Below, piece by piece: positions 24,888 through 33,038 of a DNA stretch of 64,000 nucleotides. The position numbers and the translations under genes are program-made. The stretch lies in contig JAJTXY010000020.1 in the NCBI GenBank assembly GCA_021463865.1, positions 1 to 64,000 on the forward strand, read 5' to 3'. The number at the start of each line of letters is the position of its first letter. Position 1 is the first letter of the stretch. This stretch comes from Anaerolineae bacterium (GTDB lineage: Bacteria > Chloroflexota > Anaerolineae > Aggregatilineales > J027). Under the pieces are notes generated by a model, which saw only the letters and a list, made by a program, of their open reading frames with translations, did not search any database and was not told where the DNA came from.

Positions 24888-24894
24888 GTAGACG

Positions 24895-26094
24895 ATGCGA
24901 ATCTGGGCCGATGTGTATGATGCGATTGGGAATAGATTAGGCGACGGGCCGATTGTGAATGTGCGTTCGGCGTCGGTGAATCGCATCTTGGACAGCATCG
25001 GGGACTTTGCGGTTGAGATTAGCGGGGCAGATGGGCGTGCGCTCAGTCTCTTGCAACCGGAGCGGCGCGTGATTGTCATGATTGAGGAGGATGGGCAGCC
25101 CCGTGAGATGTTACGCGGGATTGTGCGGAATCTGGTATGGAACGAAACCGAGGGCGGCAAAACCTTCACGGTATCCGGGCCAGACATCCTGAATGAACTC
25201 GCCCGCGCCAACCTGTTTTATAACGCGGTCTATAACAATCAGGCAGCCCAGACGATTTTAAATAGCGCGTTTGCCCATACCCCGGCATGGGAGATTGTGT
25301 GTGATGACAGCACATTGACGACCCTCACCTTCAACGGCGCATCGGTGTTCACGGTGCTGCGAGAGGTCGCCAAAACAACGGGGCGGCATTTCCGGCTCGA
25401 TGAAGGGCGACGGGTGCTGTTTGATGAGATGGGCGACGACAGCGGGTTGAAAATTTATCAATCCAGCGGACGGGGCAGCTTCTATGAAAACCCCGACATT
25501 GCGCTGATTTCTCGCTTGGAATATCGCATCAACAGCGAAAACATTGCCAATGTTGTCTCTCCGTCGGGGGCGAATTACCTAAGCATGGGGTTGATTTATG
25601 GCGTACCCCAAGCGAGCTACGCGGTGCAGCAACTAATTAATGAATTTGGGGCAGTCTACTATCTGGCGGACTACCAGAGCATTGATGAGTATGGCGAGAT
25701 TCAAGCGGTGCTTTCGTACACCAACATTGAGGCGGCAAGCCTGTTGATTCCGGATCAGACGGCAGGAGCGAATGCACTCTACAAAGCGGCCTCGGCATGG
25801 CTGGAGCGCAATAGCCAACCACAGCATTTTTATGGCTGCACGCTGAAAAATATCCACCAAACGATTCGGCCCGGTCAAAAATGCTTCCTGCAATATAAAG
25901 GCGATGCGTGGCAGGGTGACAGCCAGACATGGCCTGTTGATGTGTTGGGCGATTTTTGGGTGATCCGGGTGGCGGAGCAATTTAACCAAAGCGGATTATC
26001 GGTCAATTTGGAACTATCGGATATTGACCAAGTGGAACAGAACGACGACGAATTTATGGCGAGTTTTATGGAAGAAGTCAACCGATTGGAGTAG
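24895..26094 (+). CDS. Tail hub protein (ReqiPepy6 gp37-like)
   Basis: The 399-residue product begins with a beta-domain (VYDAIGNRLGDGPIVNVRSASVNRILDSIGDFAVEISG) typical of Siphovirus ReqiPepy6 Gp37-like hub proteins. TVSGPDILNELARANLFYNAVY and the C-terminal WPVDVLGDFWVIRVAEQFNQSG segment agree. It forms part of the baseplate hub around the tube. The family name is from pattern recognition, not from a search. Confidence 0.65.
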   Translation: MRIWADVYDAIGNRLGDGPIVNVRSASVNRILDSIGDFAVEISGADGRALSLLQPERRVIVMIEEDGQPREMLRGIVRNLVWNETEGGKTFTVSGPDILNELARANLFYNAVYNNQAAQTILNSAFAHTPAWEIVCDDSTLTTLTFNGASVFTVLREVAKTTGRHFRLDEGRRVLFDEMGDDSGLKIYQSSGRGSFYENPDIALISRLEYRINSENIANVVSPSGANYLSMGLIYGVPQASYAVQQLINEFGAVYYLADYQSIDEYGEIQAVLSYTNIEAASLLIPDQTAGANALYKAASAWLERNSQPQHFYGCTLKNIHQTIRPGQKCFLQYKGDAWQGDSQTWPVDVLGDFWVIRVAEQFNQSGLSVNLELSDIDQVEQNDDEFMASFMEEVNRLE

Positions 26095-26100
26095 GACGAG

Positions 26101-26955
26101 ATGCCACGAACCACACACCCGCGTGCCATTACGAGCGGTTTGGTCGCGGGCCAGACAGCCGAGGCGGTGGACGTTTTAAATGCGATTACTCCGCTGGACA
26201 AGGCGATTGAAGATTTACGCACGGGTTGGTTGGAATTTGGACAATTGCGGTTTGACCCAACGGCAGGGACGCTGACGATCACAGCGGGGGCGATCACAAT
26301 CACCAATTCGTATCACACGATTACGACTGCGGCGCTGCAAGTGCTTGCGACGATCAATGGGGCCAATCAAGGCGACATTATCTATCTGGTGCGTTCGGGC
26401 GGAGCGGACATCATTGTTGGCGACTATCTGTTGGCGGCGGGTCAGGGCGTATGGATTATTAAGGAAGCGGTGGGGTTTAGGGTGCTGGCCTCGAATGGGT
26501 CACTGCTACGCCATGCGTTCCGTGCGACTCGCATTAACAGCGTCCAAGCGATTGCAGCCAGCACCAACACCAAAGTCCAGTTCAACGGGGTGGATTATCA
26601 GCAGATCACCCCTGCGGGGGCGAATGTGTATGACCCGACGACCAATTATCGCTACACGCCGGGCCGTCAGGGAGTCTATGACTTTGACATCATGATTACC
26701 TATTCCAGCGCGATGGACGCGGGCGGGTTGGTGGCGCTGGCGCTGGCGAAAAATGGGAGCGTGATTGCTCTAAGTCATGCGTTTGGGACAGGCGTGGCGG
26801 ATTTGACTTGCATGTTGAGTCACCAAGATCGGGCCACCGCGACGACGGATTATTATGAAGTCTTCACCTACCATTTCAACGCGGGCAGTCGGAACATCTA
26901 CGCCTCGGCCACCCAATGTTATTTCACTGGGGTACTGGTCGGAGAACTGAACTAG
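26101..26955 (+). CDS. Tail tip/fibre protein A, C1q-like fold (284 aa)
   Basis: The N-terminal 60 residues look like a helical attachment segment, the middle a beta-helix-like segment (GTLTITAGAITITNSYH), and the last 145 residues have the jelly-roll pattern of C1q/TNF-like modules (TKVQFNGVDYQQIT, GVYDFDIMITYSS). A paralogue follows directly. Receptor binding is plausible for a terminal fibre-like protein next to the hub. RBS GGAG precedes ATG 26101. Confidence 0.6.
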   Translation: MPRTTHPRAITSGLVAGQTAEAVDVLNAITPLDKAIEDLRTGWLEFGQLRFDPTAGTLTITAGAITITNSYHTITTAALQVLATINGANQGDIIYLVRSGGADIIVGDYLLAAGQGVWIIKEAVGFRVLASNGSLLRHAFRATRINSVQAIAASTNTKVQFNGVDYQQITPAGANVYDPTTNYRYTPGRQGVYDFDIMITYSSAMDAGGLVALALAKNGSVIALSHAFGTGVADLTCMLSHQDRATATTDYYEVFTYHFNAGSRNIYASATQCYFTGVLVGELN

Positions 26956-26963
26956 GAGGAACT

Positions 26964-27824
26964 ATGCCCTATCCTTATGCAGACACACGCGGCATTATCC
27001 CCGGCACAGTGCCTAACCCCGGCGGGGTGTTTACGGCGGTGGATGGGATTGATGACAACATCGAAAATATGCGGATCGGCGATTTGGCGTTTCAAAAATT
27101 CCGATTCGAGCTGCATCCCGTCCCGCTTGTGCCCAACGCCAGCGGCGCGATCAATGTGATTGGATCCTATCATCTGGTGCGGACGGCGAAGGTTTCCGAG
27201 CAAATTTTCACGATTAACGGGGTGAATCAGGGCGATGTGTTGATTTTGGAAAGGGCCAGTAACAGCGGCCACATCGTCATTGGTGAATTTATGCTGCATC
27301 GGGCCGGGGCACAGGTATTTGTGCAGGTAGAAGCCGCCGGATTCACGATACTGGGCAGCACGGGCAAACGCATCACCCCGGCGTTTAAGGCTTATCGCGC
27401 GACGGCGTTTCAACTGATTGCCGCGACGACGGATACGGTGGTGCAATTTAATGCGACGACCTATAACCAACCCCAAATATCCGCTGCGCTCACCCCCTGC
27501 TTTTCGACAGACTCTTATACCTATTTGCCTAATGCGACGGGGCTATATCTGCACCGCATCCAGATCACGTGGGCGGCGGCGATTACGGCAGGGGTGAATT
27601 GTTTTATCTATCTAAAGAAGGCCGGGGTCACGATTGCGGAGGCACGGTTTCAGGGCAACGGACTGGCGGATCAGATGATGTTTTTGCGATTTCAGGATTA
27701 TATGTCTGTCGCGGCGGGGTATCAGGTATTGATCCGGCAGAATGAGGGCGGGGCGGCATCACGCAATATGAATTTTGGTGCGGAGAAGACATGGTGGACA
27801 GCAACACGGCTAGGGCCGTATTGA
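26964..27824 (+). CDS. Tail tip/fibre protein B, paralogue of protein A (286 aa)
   Basis: AGGAGG (26955-26960) fixes the start at ATG 26964. It keeps the layout of protein A: TVNGVNQGD-type loop (INGVNQGDVLILER vs INGANQGDIIYLVR), GYLL-type strand, a TVVQFNATTYNQ segment and the same jelly-roll C-terminus. The two probably arose by tandem duplication and may bind different receptors or form heteromers. Confidence 0.6.
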   Translation: MPYPYADTRGIIPGTVPNPGGVFTAVDGIDDNIENMRIGDLAFQKFRFELHPVPLVPNASGAINVIGSYHLVRTAKVSEQIFTINGVNQGDVLILERASNSGHIVIGEFMLHRAGAQVFVQVEAAGFTILGSTGKRITPAFKAYRATAFQLIAATTDTVVQFNATTYNQPQISAALTPCFSTDSYTYLPNATGLYLHRIQITWAAAITAGVNCFIYLKKAGVTIAEARFQGNGLADQMMFLRFQDYMSVAAGYQVLIRQNEGGAASRNMNFGAEKTWWTATRLGPY

Positions 27825-27875
27825 TTTAGACCAAGAGAAATGACGTTATGACAGGCTCAAGGAGGGCCAAAGGAA

Positions 27876-28358
27876 ATGAAACTAGGACGATTGATGTTGT
27901 TATTGGTGTTGGCGCTGGTGTTGATGTTTGGGCCAGCGATCCGGGTCGAGGCACAGGACGGCGGACAAACTGGGCAGCCAGAGCCGACGGTAGTCGTTGA
28001 GGAGCAGATGGATTGGAGTGCGATCTTCATTTTGATTTCAGCGCTGTCGGGGGTGCTGGCAGGCGGAGGCACGGTGTTTGTGATTATGAGCCGGGCTAAT
28101 CAGAACGTGCAGCTAAAGGATAGCACCGAGAAGCTGCTGGCGGATTCTGTACCGCAACCTGTGATCCATACGATGAACGATGTATTTAAGGGATTGCAGC
28201 AACTGACCCAATATCTAGCACAGGGCTTTCAATATCCAAGCTCCATCCCCACGCCAGTCGCGGCACAAATTAGGAATGTGGCTGCCACGCTGGAACAGGC
28301 GGCGCAATTTGGGGAATCTGTGACCGACGGTGAATCCAACATTGGCCCGGCGGGCTGA
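27876..28358 (+). CDS. Membrane protein, holin-like candidate
   Basis: AAGGAGG precedes ATG 27876. A signal or signal-anchor (LMLLLVLALVLMFGPAIRVEA) is followed by a Gln/Thr/Pro linker and a second transmembrane segment (WSAIFILISALSGVLAGGGTVFVIMSR), then a soluble helical tail of about 90 residues. A holin or lysis accessory role is inferred from placement after the tail genes and before a cell-wall-active type protein. No holin family motif is seen. Confidence 0.5.
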   Translation: MKLGRLMLLLVLALVLMFGPAIRVEAQDGGQTGQPEPTVVVEEQMDWSAIFILISALSGVLAGGGTVFVIMSRANQNVQLKDSTEKLLADSVPQPVIHTMNDVFKGLQQLTQYLAQGFQYPSSIPTPVAAQIRNVAATLEQAAQFGESVTDGESNIGPAG

Positions 28359-28376
28359 TCGAGGCGAGCGCATCAG

Positions 28377-28853
28377 ATGAACAAGATTATCGCACTGATA
28401 CTCATTATCATTTGGCTGACTGTTCCATTGGGGCAGGCATACGCTGAAGGGGAGCGGCGCTGGATTCACATCCCGGCGCTGGACATCTCCCAAAAGGTGG
28501 TGACGGTTGAATATGATGGGTATCAGTGGGATACGTCGCGGCTGGGGAACGGTGTGGGGCATCTGGAATATCTGGATTGGTTGGGGGGCGGAAACACGGT
28601 GCTGGTGGGCCACAACCCCGGTGCATTTGGCAGCCTCGATCAATTGCAGGTGGGGGATATCCTCTATCTGTATGACGCGGCGGATGTGTATAAATTTGCG
28701 GTTACGCAGCGGTTCAAAGTCGGAGAGACGGCGCTGTGGGTTTATTATTCGACCCAGAGCCAGCGCTTGACGTTGTTTACGTGCTGGGGGCAGCCGGACG
28801 AGAGCGGGGCCTACCCGGATCGGCTGGTGGTGATTGCGGAGCCAGCAGCATGA
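28377..28853 (+). CDS. Secreted sortase-like cysteine transpeptidase
   Basis: A signal peptide (MNKIIALILIIIWLTVPLGQAYA) is followed by a 135-residue sortase fold: IHIPALDIS, NTVLVGHNPG with catalytic His (about 78), GDILYLYD, LTLFTCWG with catalytic Cys (about 135), and PDRLVVIAE with catalytic Arg (about 148). All three sortase residues are present. Sortases cleave a sorting motif and transfer proteins to cell-wall peptides. Phage-encoded copies are uncommon; this one follows the holin candidate. Confidence 0.75.
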   Translation: MNKIIALILIIIWLTVPLGQAYAEGERRWIHIPALDISQKVVTVEYDGYQWDTSRLGNGVGHLEYLDWLGGGNTVLVGHNPGAFGSLDQLQVGDILYLYDAADVYKFAVTQRFKVGETALWVYYSTQSQRLTLFTCWGQPDESGAYPDRLVVIAEPAA

Positions 28854-28945
28854 AGAAAAAACGGAGACATAAGGTGGACGCCACCAAGATACGGCGGATA
28901 GAAAATGTATGGATATTGCCGTCGGGGAGAATTGTAGAACGATAA
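28850..28945 (+). CDS. 31-aa basic peptide
   Basis: ATG 28850 overlaps the sortase stop (ATGA). The product, very basic at its start (KKKRRHKVDATKIRR), is too short to classify. Coupled translation with the sortase gene supports reality. It ends the rightward operon. Confidence 0.4.
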   Translation: MKKKRRHKVDATKIRRIENVWILPSGRIVER

Positions 28946-28967
28946 GCCACGTCTAGGACTCCAGTTT

Positions 28968-29201
28968 TTACTCCTCCTCGATAATTACTATGAATTCGCG
29001 CTGATAAATCATTTCGGCTTCATCCTGTGCCTGCTCTGGCCTTCGATAAACCTTGTTTGAGGCAACCCACTTATAACTTTTTTGGGCTGAAATTGAAGGT
29101 TTTTGTTTGTTTGCCGGAGTGATGCAAATGCGTCCGCTTATATTGTCTCCCTTATATTCTACATACCATGTCCACCGGAACACTTTCTTTCTGCTGTCCA
29201 T
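28968..29201 (-). CDS. Unknown phage protein (77 aa)
   Basis: This is the last gene of the leftward module that converges on the structural operon. The 77-residue product is basic in its first half (DSRKKVFRWTWYVEYKG) with an acidic C-terminal helix. The codons give a soluble, aromatic-rich protein. No domain is recognised. Confidence 0.45.
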   Translation of the reverse strand: MDSRKKVFRWTWYVEYKGDNISGRICITPANKQKPSISAQKSYKWVASNKVYRRPEQAQDEAEMIYQREFIVIIEEE

Positions 29202-29234
29202 TTTATGCTTTCCTAATGCTAATGTGATGAGATT

Positions 29235-29636
29235 TCAATGCCAGTCACCAGCTTCAGCGCGGATCCAACGCAGGGCAGAAGCATAATCGTCGCCCATGAT
29301 GGGGAGATCATCAATCACAAGGCCGTCCGGGATAAATACAAAATGTTCTGGATCGGAGAGCCAGACGACTCTGGCATCACGATAGCCGTAGGTGTGGGCA
29401 GCGCGGGTCAGTCGGGTAGCTTCGTCGCGGCGCAGGGCTAATTCATCTTCCACGCGCTGTTCGATTTCGGCCAGCCAGTCAGGGCCAAGAAGGGCGGGAA
29501 ATTCGAGTCGCCCGAACTCTATAGCGTTAGCCTTTTGCCAGCCGATAATGCTCTCATTGAGCCGCTTCCCCAATTCACTCATTGCCTCGACCCACGCCGG
29601 GTTTAGTTTTATTTCAAACATGGGACCAATGGACAT
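29235..29636 (-). CDS. Unknown protein (133 aa)
   Basis: A soluble, acidic, helical product (IEQRVEDELALRRDEATRLTRAAHTYGYRD). An internal start at Met-6 (MFEIKL) is possible; no strong ribosome binding site separates them. Gene content in this strand suggests accessory (moron-like) phage genes. Function unknown. Confidence 0.5.
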   Translation of the reverse strand: MSIGPMFEIKLNPAWVEAMSELGKRLNESIIGWQKANAIEFGRLEFPALLGPDWLAEIEQRVEDELALRRDEATRLTRAAHTYGYRDARVVWLSDPEHFVFIPDGLVIDDLPIMGDDYASALRWIRAEAGDWH

Positions 29637-29677
29637 CAGTCACCTTTCGATTAGAACGGACGTGTCATTTAATTATA

Positions 29678-29836
29678 TCACGGGACGCAGAGGGCTTCAC
29701 ACGGGATGCCATCGCCGTCGCGGTCAAGATCGGTTTGACCCTCGTTGAAACAGGCAAGTGCTTGCTCACAGGATGTCATGGCGCTGCATTTATTGGCACC
29801 CCCACACCCAACAGCGGTAGGCGTGGCGGGCGGCAG
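29678..29836 (-). pseudogene. Excalibur-domain coding remnant in frame after a TGA
   Basis: Read on the minus strand directly after the TGA: a short Pro/Thr linker (LPPATPTAVG), then CGGANKCSAMTSCEQALAC and the Ca-binding loop LDRDGDGIPCEALC, ending at TGA 29678-29680. The domain is intact (six Cys, DxDxDG). Without recoding or a sequencing correction it is not translated with the upstream protein. It has no clear start of its own. Confidence 0.65.
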
Positions 29837-30724
29837 TCAATCGTCTATCGAGGGATGCACATAATATTGATTGGCGATCACCGATAGATTAATAGAATCC
29901 ACATCATCACAATTGAAACGGGCCACGTTGGAAGGAGAGACGGTTATTTCGACTGCTTCCAGCCAGACCTTGTTGCCAAAAGCATCCGTGCCTTCAGCAA
30001 GGGCCGTCATTGCGAATTCTTGGGTATAACCCCGATCATACAGATGACAGGCAATCAGCTTGTAATCCTTATCGGCTTGCTCGCGCAGTTCACCCGTGCT
30101 TAAGACGGCTTCTTTTAGGCGATAACGCAGGTAGATTGAATTGCGATTGACTGTTACAGACTCCACATCGGAATCACTCAACTCAGTATCCTCGGTGTTT
30201 TTAATGAGGCGCTCCACTTCTTCCTGCATGGTACGGGTGGCAGTAGGTCGAGGGGTGTTGGATGGCAGGGGTGTATCGGACGGGAGCGGGGTGATGGATG
30301 GGGTGAAGGTGGCGCTGGGCGTTAAGGTCGGGGTAAGGGTAGAAGTGGGAGTCAGGGCGATGATAGTAGCGGTTTGACCGACGAAAAATTCATCAGTGGA
30401 ACGGGCAGCTTCTTTGGTTTCGGCCTGCTTGGTTTTGGTCTCATAGCCCTTGGGGATGATTCCGGCTTCTTGGGCCAGCGCCATGAACCCGATGAAGGCA
30501 ATGCAGGCGACGGATAGGCCGATTAGACAAGGAATGGTTTTCCATTTGGAGCGCTTTTTGGATGGGGTGGGTTTGGCGACGGGGGCAATTTCATCTAATT
30601 TCGCTAACCACTGCCGTGCGGTTGGGTGGTCAATGCGTTGGAGCAAAATGCGGGCCATTGCATAATCGCCGCGTTTGATTAACTCAGAGGCATACGCCAA
30701 ATCTTGGTCTGTTTTGGTAGACAT
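29837..30724 (-). CDS. Membrane-anchored lipoprotein-like protein truncated before an Excalibur domain
   Basis: GGGGAG about 7 nt upstream supports ATG 30724 (an ATG 53 codons upstream is rejected). Parts: a TPR-like cytoplasmic start (ASELIKRGDYAMARILLQRID), a basic stretch and transmembrane segment (IPCLIGLSVACIAFIGFMAL), a Thr/Pro-rich extracellular linker and a globular domain. The frame ends at TGA 29837-29839. The same frame continues for 52 codons (29678-29836) with a complete Excalibur calcium-binding motif (DRDGDGIPCE), so this is a truncated or stop-interrupted gene. Confidence 0.6.
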   Translation of the reverse strand: MSTKTDQDLAYASELIKRGDYAMARILLQRIDHPTARQWLAKLDEIAPVAKPTPSKKRSKWKTIPCLIGLSVACIAFIGFMALAQEAGIIPKGYETKTKQAETKEAARSTDEFFVGQTATIIALTPTSTLTPTLTPSATFTPSITPLPSDTPLPSNTPRPTATRTMQEEVERLIKNTEDTELSDSDVESVTVNRNSIYLRYRLKEAVLSTGELREQADKDYKLIACHLYDRGYTQEFAMTALAEGTDAFGNKVWLEAVEITVSPSNVARFNCDDVDSINLSVIANQYYVHPSIDD

Positions 30725-30796
30725 GGAAGACTCCCCTATCAGATGAGATATATATAATTTTAGGGGAAAGTGGTAGGAATTGCAAAAAGAGGAAAG

Positions 30797-30814
30797 AGGG
30801 GGGCAAGCCCCCCT
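30797..30814 (-). terminator. Terminator hairpin of the downstream leftward gene
   Basis: AGGGGGG (30797-30803) and CCCCCCT (30808-30814) form a 6-7 bp GC hairpin. Read leftward it is followed by a T-rich stretch. It would terminate the 85-aa gene transcript. Confidence 0.6.
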
Positions 30815-30824
30815 GTCAATAAAT

Positions 30825-31082
30825 TCAGGATGACTTTTCGACAATTTGACCCCGTTGCCAGATTTCAAAGCGACCTGTCTCAAGATCGTCGGCCAAAATA
30901 CTCCGAGCCGTTAAGTTGCTGATGTACTTGGCATATTCAGAAGCCGCCTCAAAAGTCGGGTGGTAATCTATTAGCTCCATATCGGGTAATTCCTGATGAT
31001 AGGTTTGTAACCATGAGATAGGCCGCCATTTGTAATCCGGCTCAATCTTCGGTACTTGAACGAGATAACGTTGATTGTTCAT
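30825..31082 (-). CDS. Unknown phage protein (85 aa)
   Basis: A soluble product with an acidic, aromatic composition (DYHPTFEAASEYAKYISNLTAR) between the integrase and the membrane protein genes. No motif is recognised. A 6-bp GC hairpin with T-rich tail follows. Confidence 0.45.
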   Translation of the reverse strand: MNNQRYLVQVPKIEPDYKWRPISWLQTYHQELPDMELIDYHPTFEAASEYAKYISNLTARSILADDLETGRFEIWQRGQIVEKSS

Positions 31083-31116
31083 AGCTTATTCTCCTGATTG
31101 ATTTGATTATAACTTA

Positions 31117-32232
31117 CTAGCCGAAGCTGACGCCGTAGGTATTGAGGTTGGAGGACGCGTAGTCGGGTTTTTGACCGATATAACGCAGGGTGGTGCCGGG
31201 GTCTTTGTGGCGCAACATCCTTTGAATCTGGGGCAAAGGCATTCCAGCATCGTAGGCGAGCGCGGCTGCCGTCCGGCGGGTGTCGTGCGGATTAAAACCG
31301 GGGCAGACCTTTTCGGCGTGTTTGCAGATGATCTGGCGAGCCGATTGGTTGCTGATGCCCTTGGCGGGATTGTAATCGGTGATGGCAGGGTGATGCTTCG
31401 ACTTCAACAGCGGCTGCCAGATAGGGGTGTCCTCGGTGATGCGGCGGGGATCATCCAAAGAGAGATCGGCATTGAAGGCCTCGACATAACGGCGAATATC
31501 TTCAACCGCTTTGGCGGCGATGGGGACGGGGGTCATATTGGAACGCTTGCCCCGGACGGTCACGATATAACCGGCATCCACAGGGGTGATGCTCGATAGG
31601 GTTAGGCGGGTGATCTCAGCAAGACGGAGGGCAGATGAAAAGGCGGTGTGCAACATGGCATAGTCGCGGAGGCCGCCGAGGGTCGAGGTATCCACCCCAC
31701 GCAAAATGGCGTTGACCTGCTGGATGGACAGGCGATGGAAACGCGGATCGTAGAGGGGTGAGATATCGGTGTGGGTGAATTTGGGCACGTCTTTAGTATC
31801 GGAGGCCTGCCGGATTTGTTCACGCCATTCGGGAAGGCCAAAGAGCATCTTGCCATCACCCACGTCCTCGAACCGGAGCGGCTGGGCAGCAAGGGCGCGG
31901 CAAAAATGGCGGGCAGGGGTTAGATAACGGGCGTTGATGGTTTGGGCCTGCAAGTTCCGATCCGCAAGATGGGCCACATAGGAGCGCATGATTTCCGGGG
32001 TGGGGAGATCATCTTGCAAGAATTTGATGAAGTAGTTCAGCCCAGAGATATAGACCTTGCGGGTATGGCGTTCTGGGGTGTGGTCGGATGGCAGGCCGGA
32101 GACGTGATTGAGAACCGATTGATAGGCGGCGTGGAAGTCGAAAAAGCGGCGATAGGGATTGATGGGGGTCTCGACGAAAACGATGTCCGTTCGGGCGGTT
32201 GGTTGCTGATAGACTGTAAGTGCGGTTGACAT
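31117..32232 (-). CDS. int: Tyrosine recombinase (phage integrase)
   Basis: The 371-residue protein has a SAM-like N-terminal core-binding region and a C-terminal catalytic domain with Arg in SSALRLAEITRL (about 202), Lys in VTVRGKRSN, His-x-x-Arg in HDTRRTAA (about 315), His in MLRHKDPGTT and the nucleophile Tyr in TTLRYIG (about 350). All catalytic residues are present. It is probably the integrase of the prophage; it sits beside the early control region. RBS AAAGGATC precedes ATG 32232. Confidence 0.85.
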   Translation of the reverse strand: MSTALTVYQQPTARTDIVFVETPINPYRRFFDFHAAYQSVLNHVSGLPSDHTPERHTRKVYISGLNYFIKFLQDDLPTPEIMRSYVAHLADRNLQAQTINARYLTPARHFCRALAAQPLRFEDVGDGKMLFGLPEWREQIRQASDTKDVPKFTHTDISPLYDPRFHRLSIQQVNAILRGVDTSTLGGLRDYAMLHTAFSSALRLAEITRLTLSSITPVDAGYIVTVRGKRSNMTPVPIAAKAVEDIRRYVEAFNADLSLDDPRRITEDTPIWQPLLKSKHHPAITDYNPAKGISNQSARQIICKHAEKVCPGFNPHDTRRTAAALAYDAGMPLPQIQRMLRHKDPGTTLRYIGQKPDYASSNLNTYGVSFG

Positions 32233-32287
32233 GGTGTTGATCCTTTTGGGTAATTCTCATTATGTGAAGCGAACGATGGTAAAAAAA

Positions 32288-32328
32288 CATCCCCACCCCT
32301 AACCCCTCCCCATCGCAATAGGGAGGGG
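32288..32328 (+). repeat. Dispersed C-rich hairpin repeat, copy 3
   Basis: Leader ATCCCCACCCCTAA, then CCCCTCCC (32303-32310) paired with GGGAGGGG (32321-32328). It lies between the integrase start and the small leftward gene. It is nearly identical in layout to the copy at 14185-14227. Confidence 0.75.
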
Positions 32329-32344
32329 AATTGGAGGGCGGAGG

Positions 32345-32524
32345 TTAGTGCTTGGCCCCGATGGTGGGGAAGAAAAAAAGCATCCAATAATCTTTGTCCC
32401 ATGAGTAATGGAGGGGGGCACCGGCGACGTTGAACCCGCGATCCCCGACAGGTTTTGACCACATGACGATCCAGAGTTTGCCGTCAGCCTTGAAGACGGC
32501 ACCAAGGGGGTAGGGGTTGGTCAT
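32345..32524 (-). CDS. Small unknown protein (59 aa)
   Basis: ATG 32524 overlaps the stop of the upstream gene (ATGA-type), so translation is coupled. The product is aromatic and beta-rich (FKADGKLWIVMWSKPV) with no domain recognised. It is part of the first leftward operon from the control region. An alternative ATG at 32542 lies inside the upstream gene. Confidence 0.45.
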   Translation of the reverse strand: MTNPYPLGAVFKADGKLWIVMWSKPVGDRGFNVAGAPLHYSWDKDYWMLFFFPTIGAKH

Positions 32525-32805
32525 AGTTGTTCTCCCAGCCATGCGGAAATTTTCTGGGCGAGGGTGGGCGTGTTGGGGGCATGTTCCCAGACAAGGGCAA
32601 GGTCACACACGGCACGCGGATCGCTGGAAATAACCGGGGCGTTGATGTCCAGAATGGCGACATAATATTGATCGTCTTGGTCGGGACGACGGCGCTCAAA
32701 TTGGACAATGTAGTAGCAGTCGTCGCTTTTCAGGCTGGTGTAGGGGAAAGCAGTGAAAAACACCAGATCGGGAGGAAGTTCGCGGTGGCACTTTTGGTTG
32801 GTCAT
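32521..32805 (-). CDS. Unknown early phage protein (94 aa)
   Basis: First gene leftward from the divergent control region. The product is soluble, acidic, with YYIVQFERRRPDQDDQYYVAILDINAP strands and an ALVWEHAP helix. Gene position suggests an early or immunity-linked role. Function unknown. Promoter with -35 TTGACT and -10 TACAAT on the minus strand is at 32915-32944. Confidence 0.5.
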   Translation of the reverse strand: MTNQKCHRELPPDLVFFTAFPYTSLKSDDCYYIVQFERRRPDQDDQYYVAILDINAPVISSDPRAVCDLALVWEHAPNTPTLAQKISAWLGEQL

Positions 32806-32894
32806 ATGATAGACTCCTGTTTGCTAATCGGTCTAAAACGGTTAGTGGTTGACAGTGCCCCCCGGTGAAGTTTCTCGGACGTTGCCGGGGGTCA

Positions 32895-33019
32895 TTGGAT
32901 AAATAAGTATCCAAATTGTATCATAAGATAAAAAGTAAAGTCAAGCAAATCGGATATGAAATTATCCGAAACACTTGACAATATATTTTGTTGGCGTTAT
33001 TCTGATGTTATCTGAGATA
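32895..33019. promoter_or_regulatory. Divergent early control region with two 20-bp operators
   Basis: Two palindromes of identical geometry (7-6-7): TTGGATA-N6-TATCCAA (32895-32914) and TCGGATA-N6-TATCCGA (32950-32969). The leftward promoter is -35 TTGACT (32939-32944), 18-nt spacer, -10 TACAAT (32915-32920). The rightward promoter is -35 TTGACA (32975-32980), 17-nt spacer, -10 TATTCT (32998-33003). Operator 1 abuts the leftward -10, operator 2 lies between both -35 boxes. A further palindrome TATCT-G-AGATA (33009-33019) overlaps the rightward start site. Confidence 0.72.
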
Positions 33020-33038
33020 CGAGAGAGGAAACCTATTG

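Noticed and set aside
29837-29839. TGA as selenocysteine codon before the Excalibur domain
   Set aside because: No SECIS-like hairpin directly downstream is apparent and the position is in a linker, not at a redox site.
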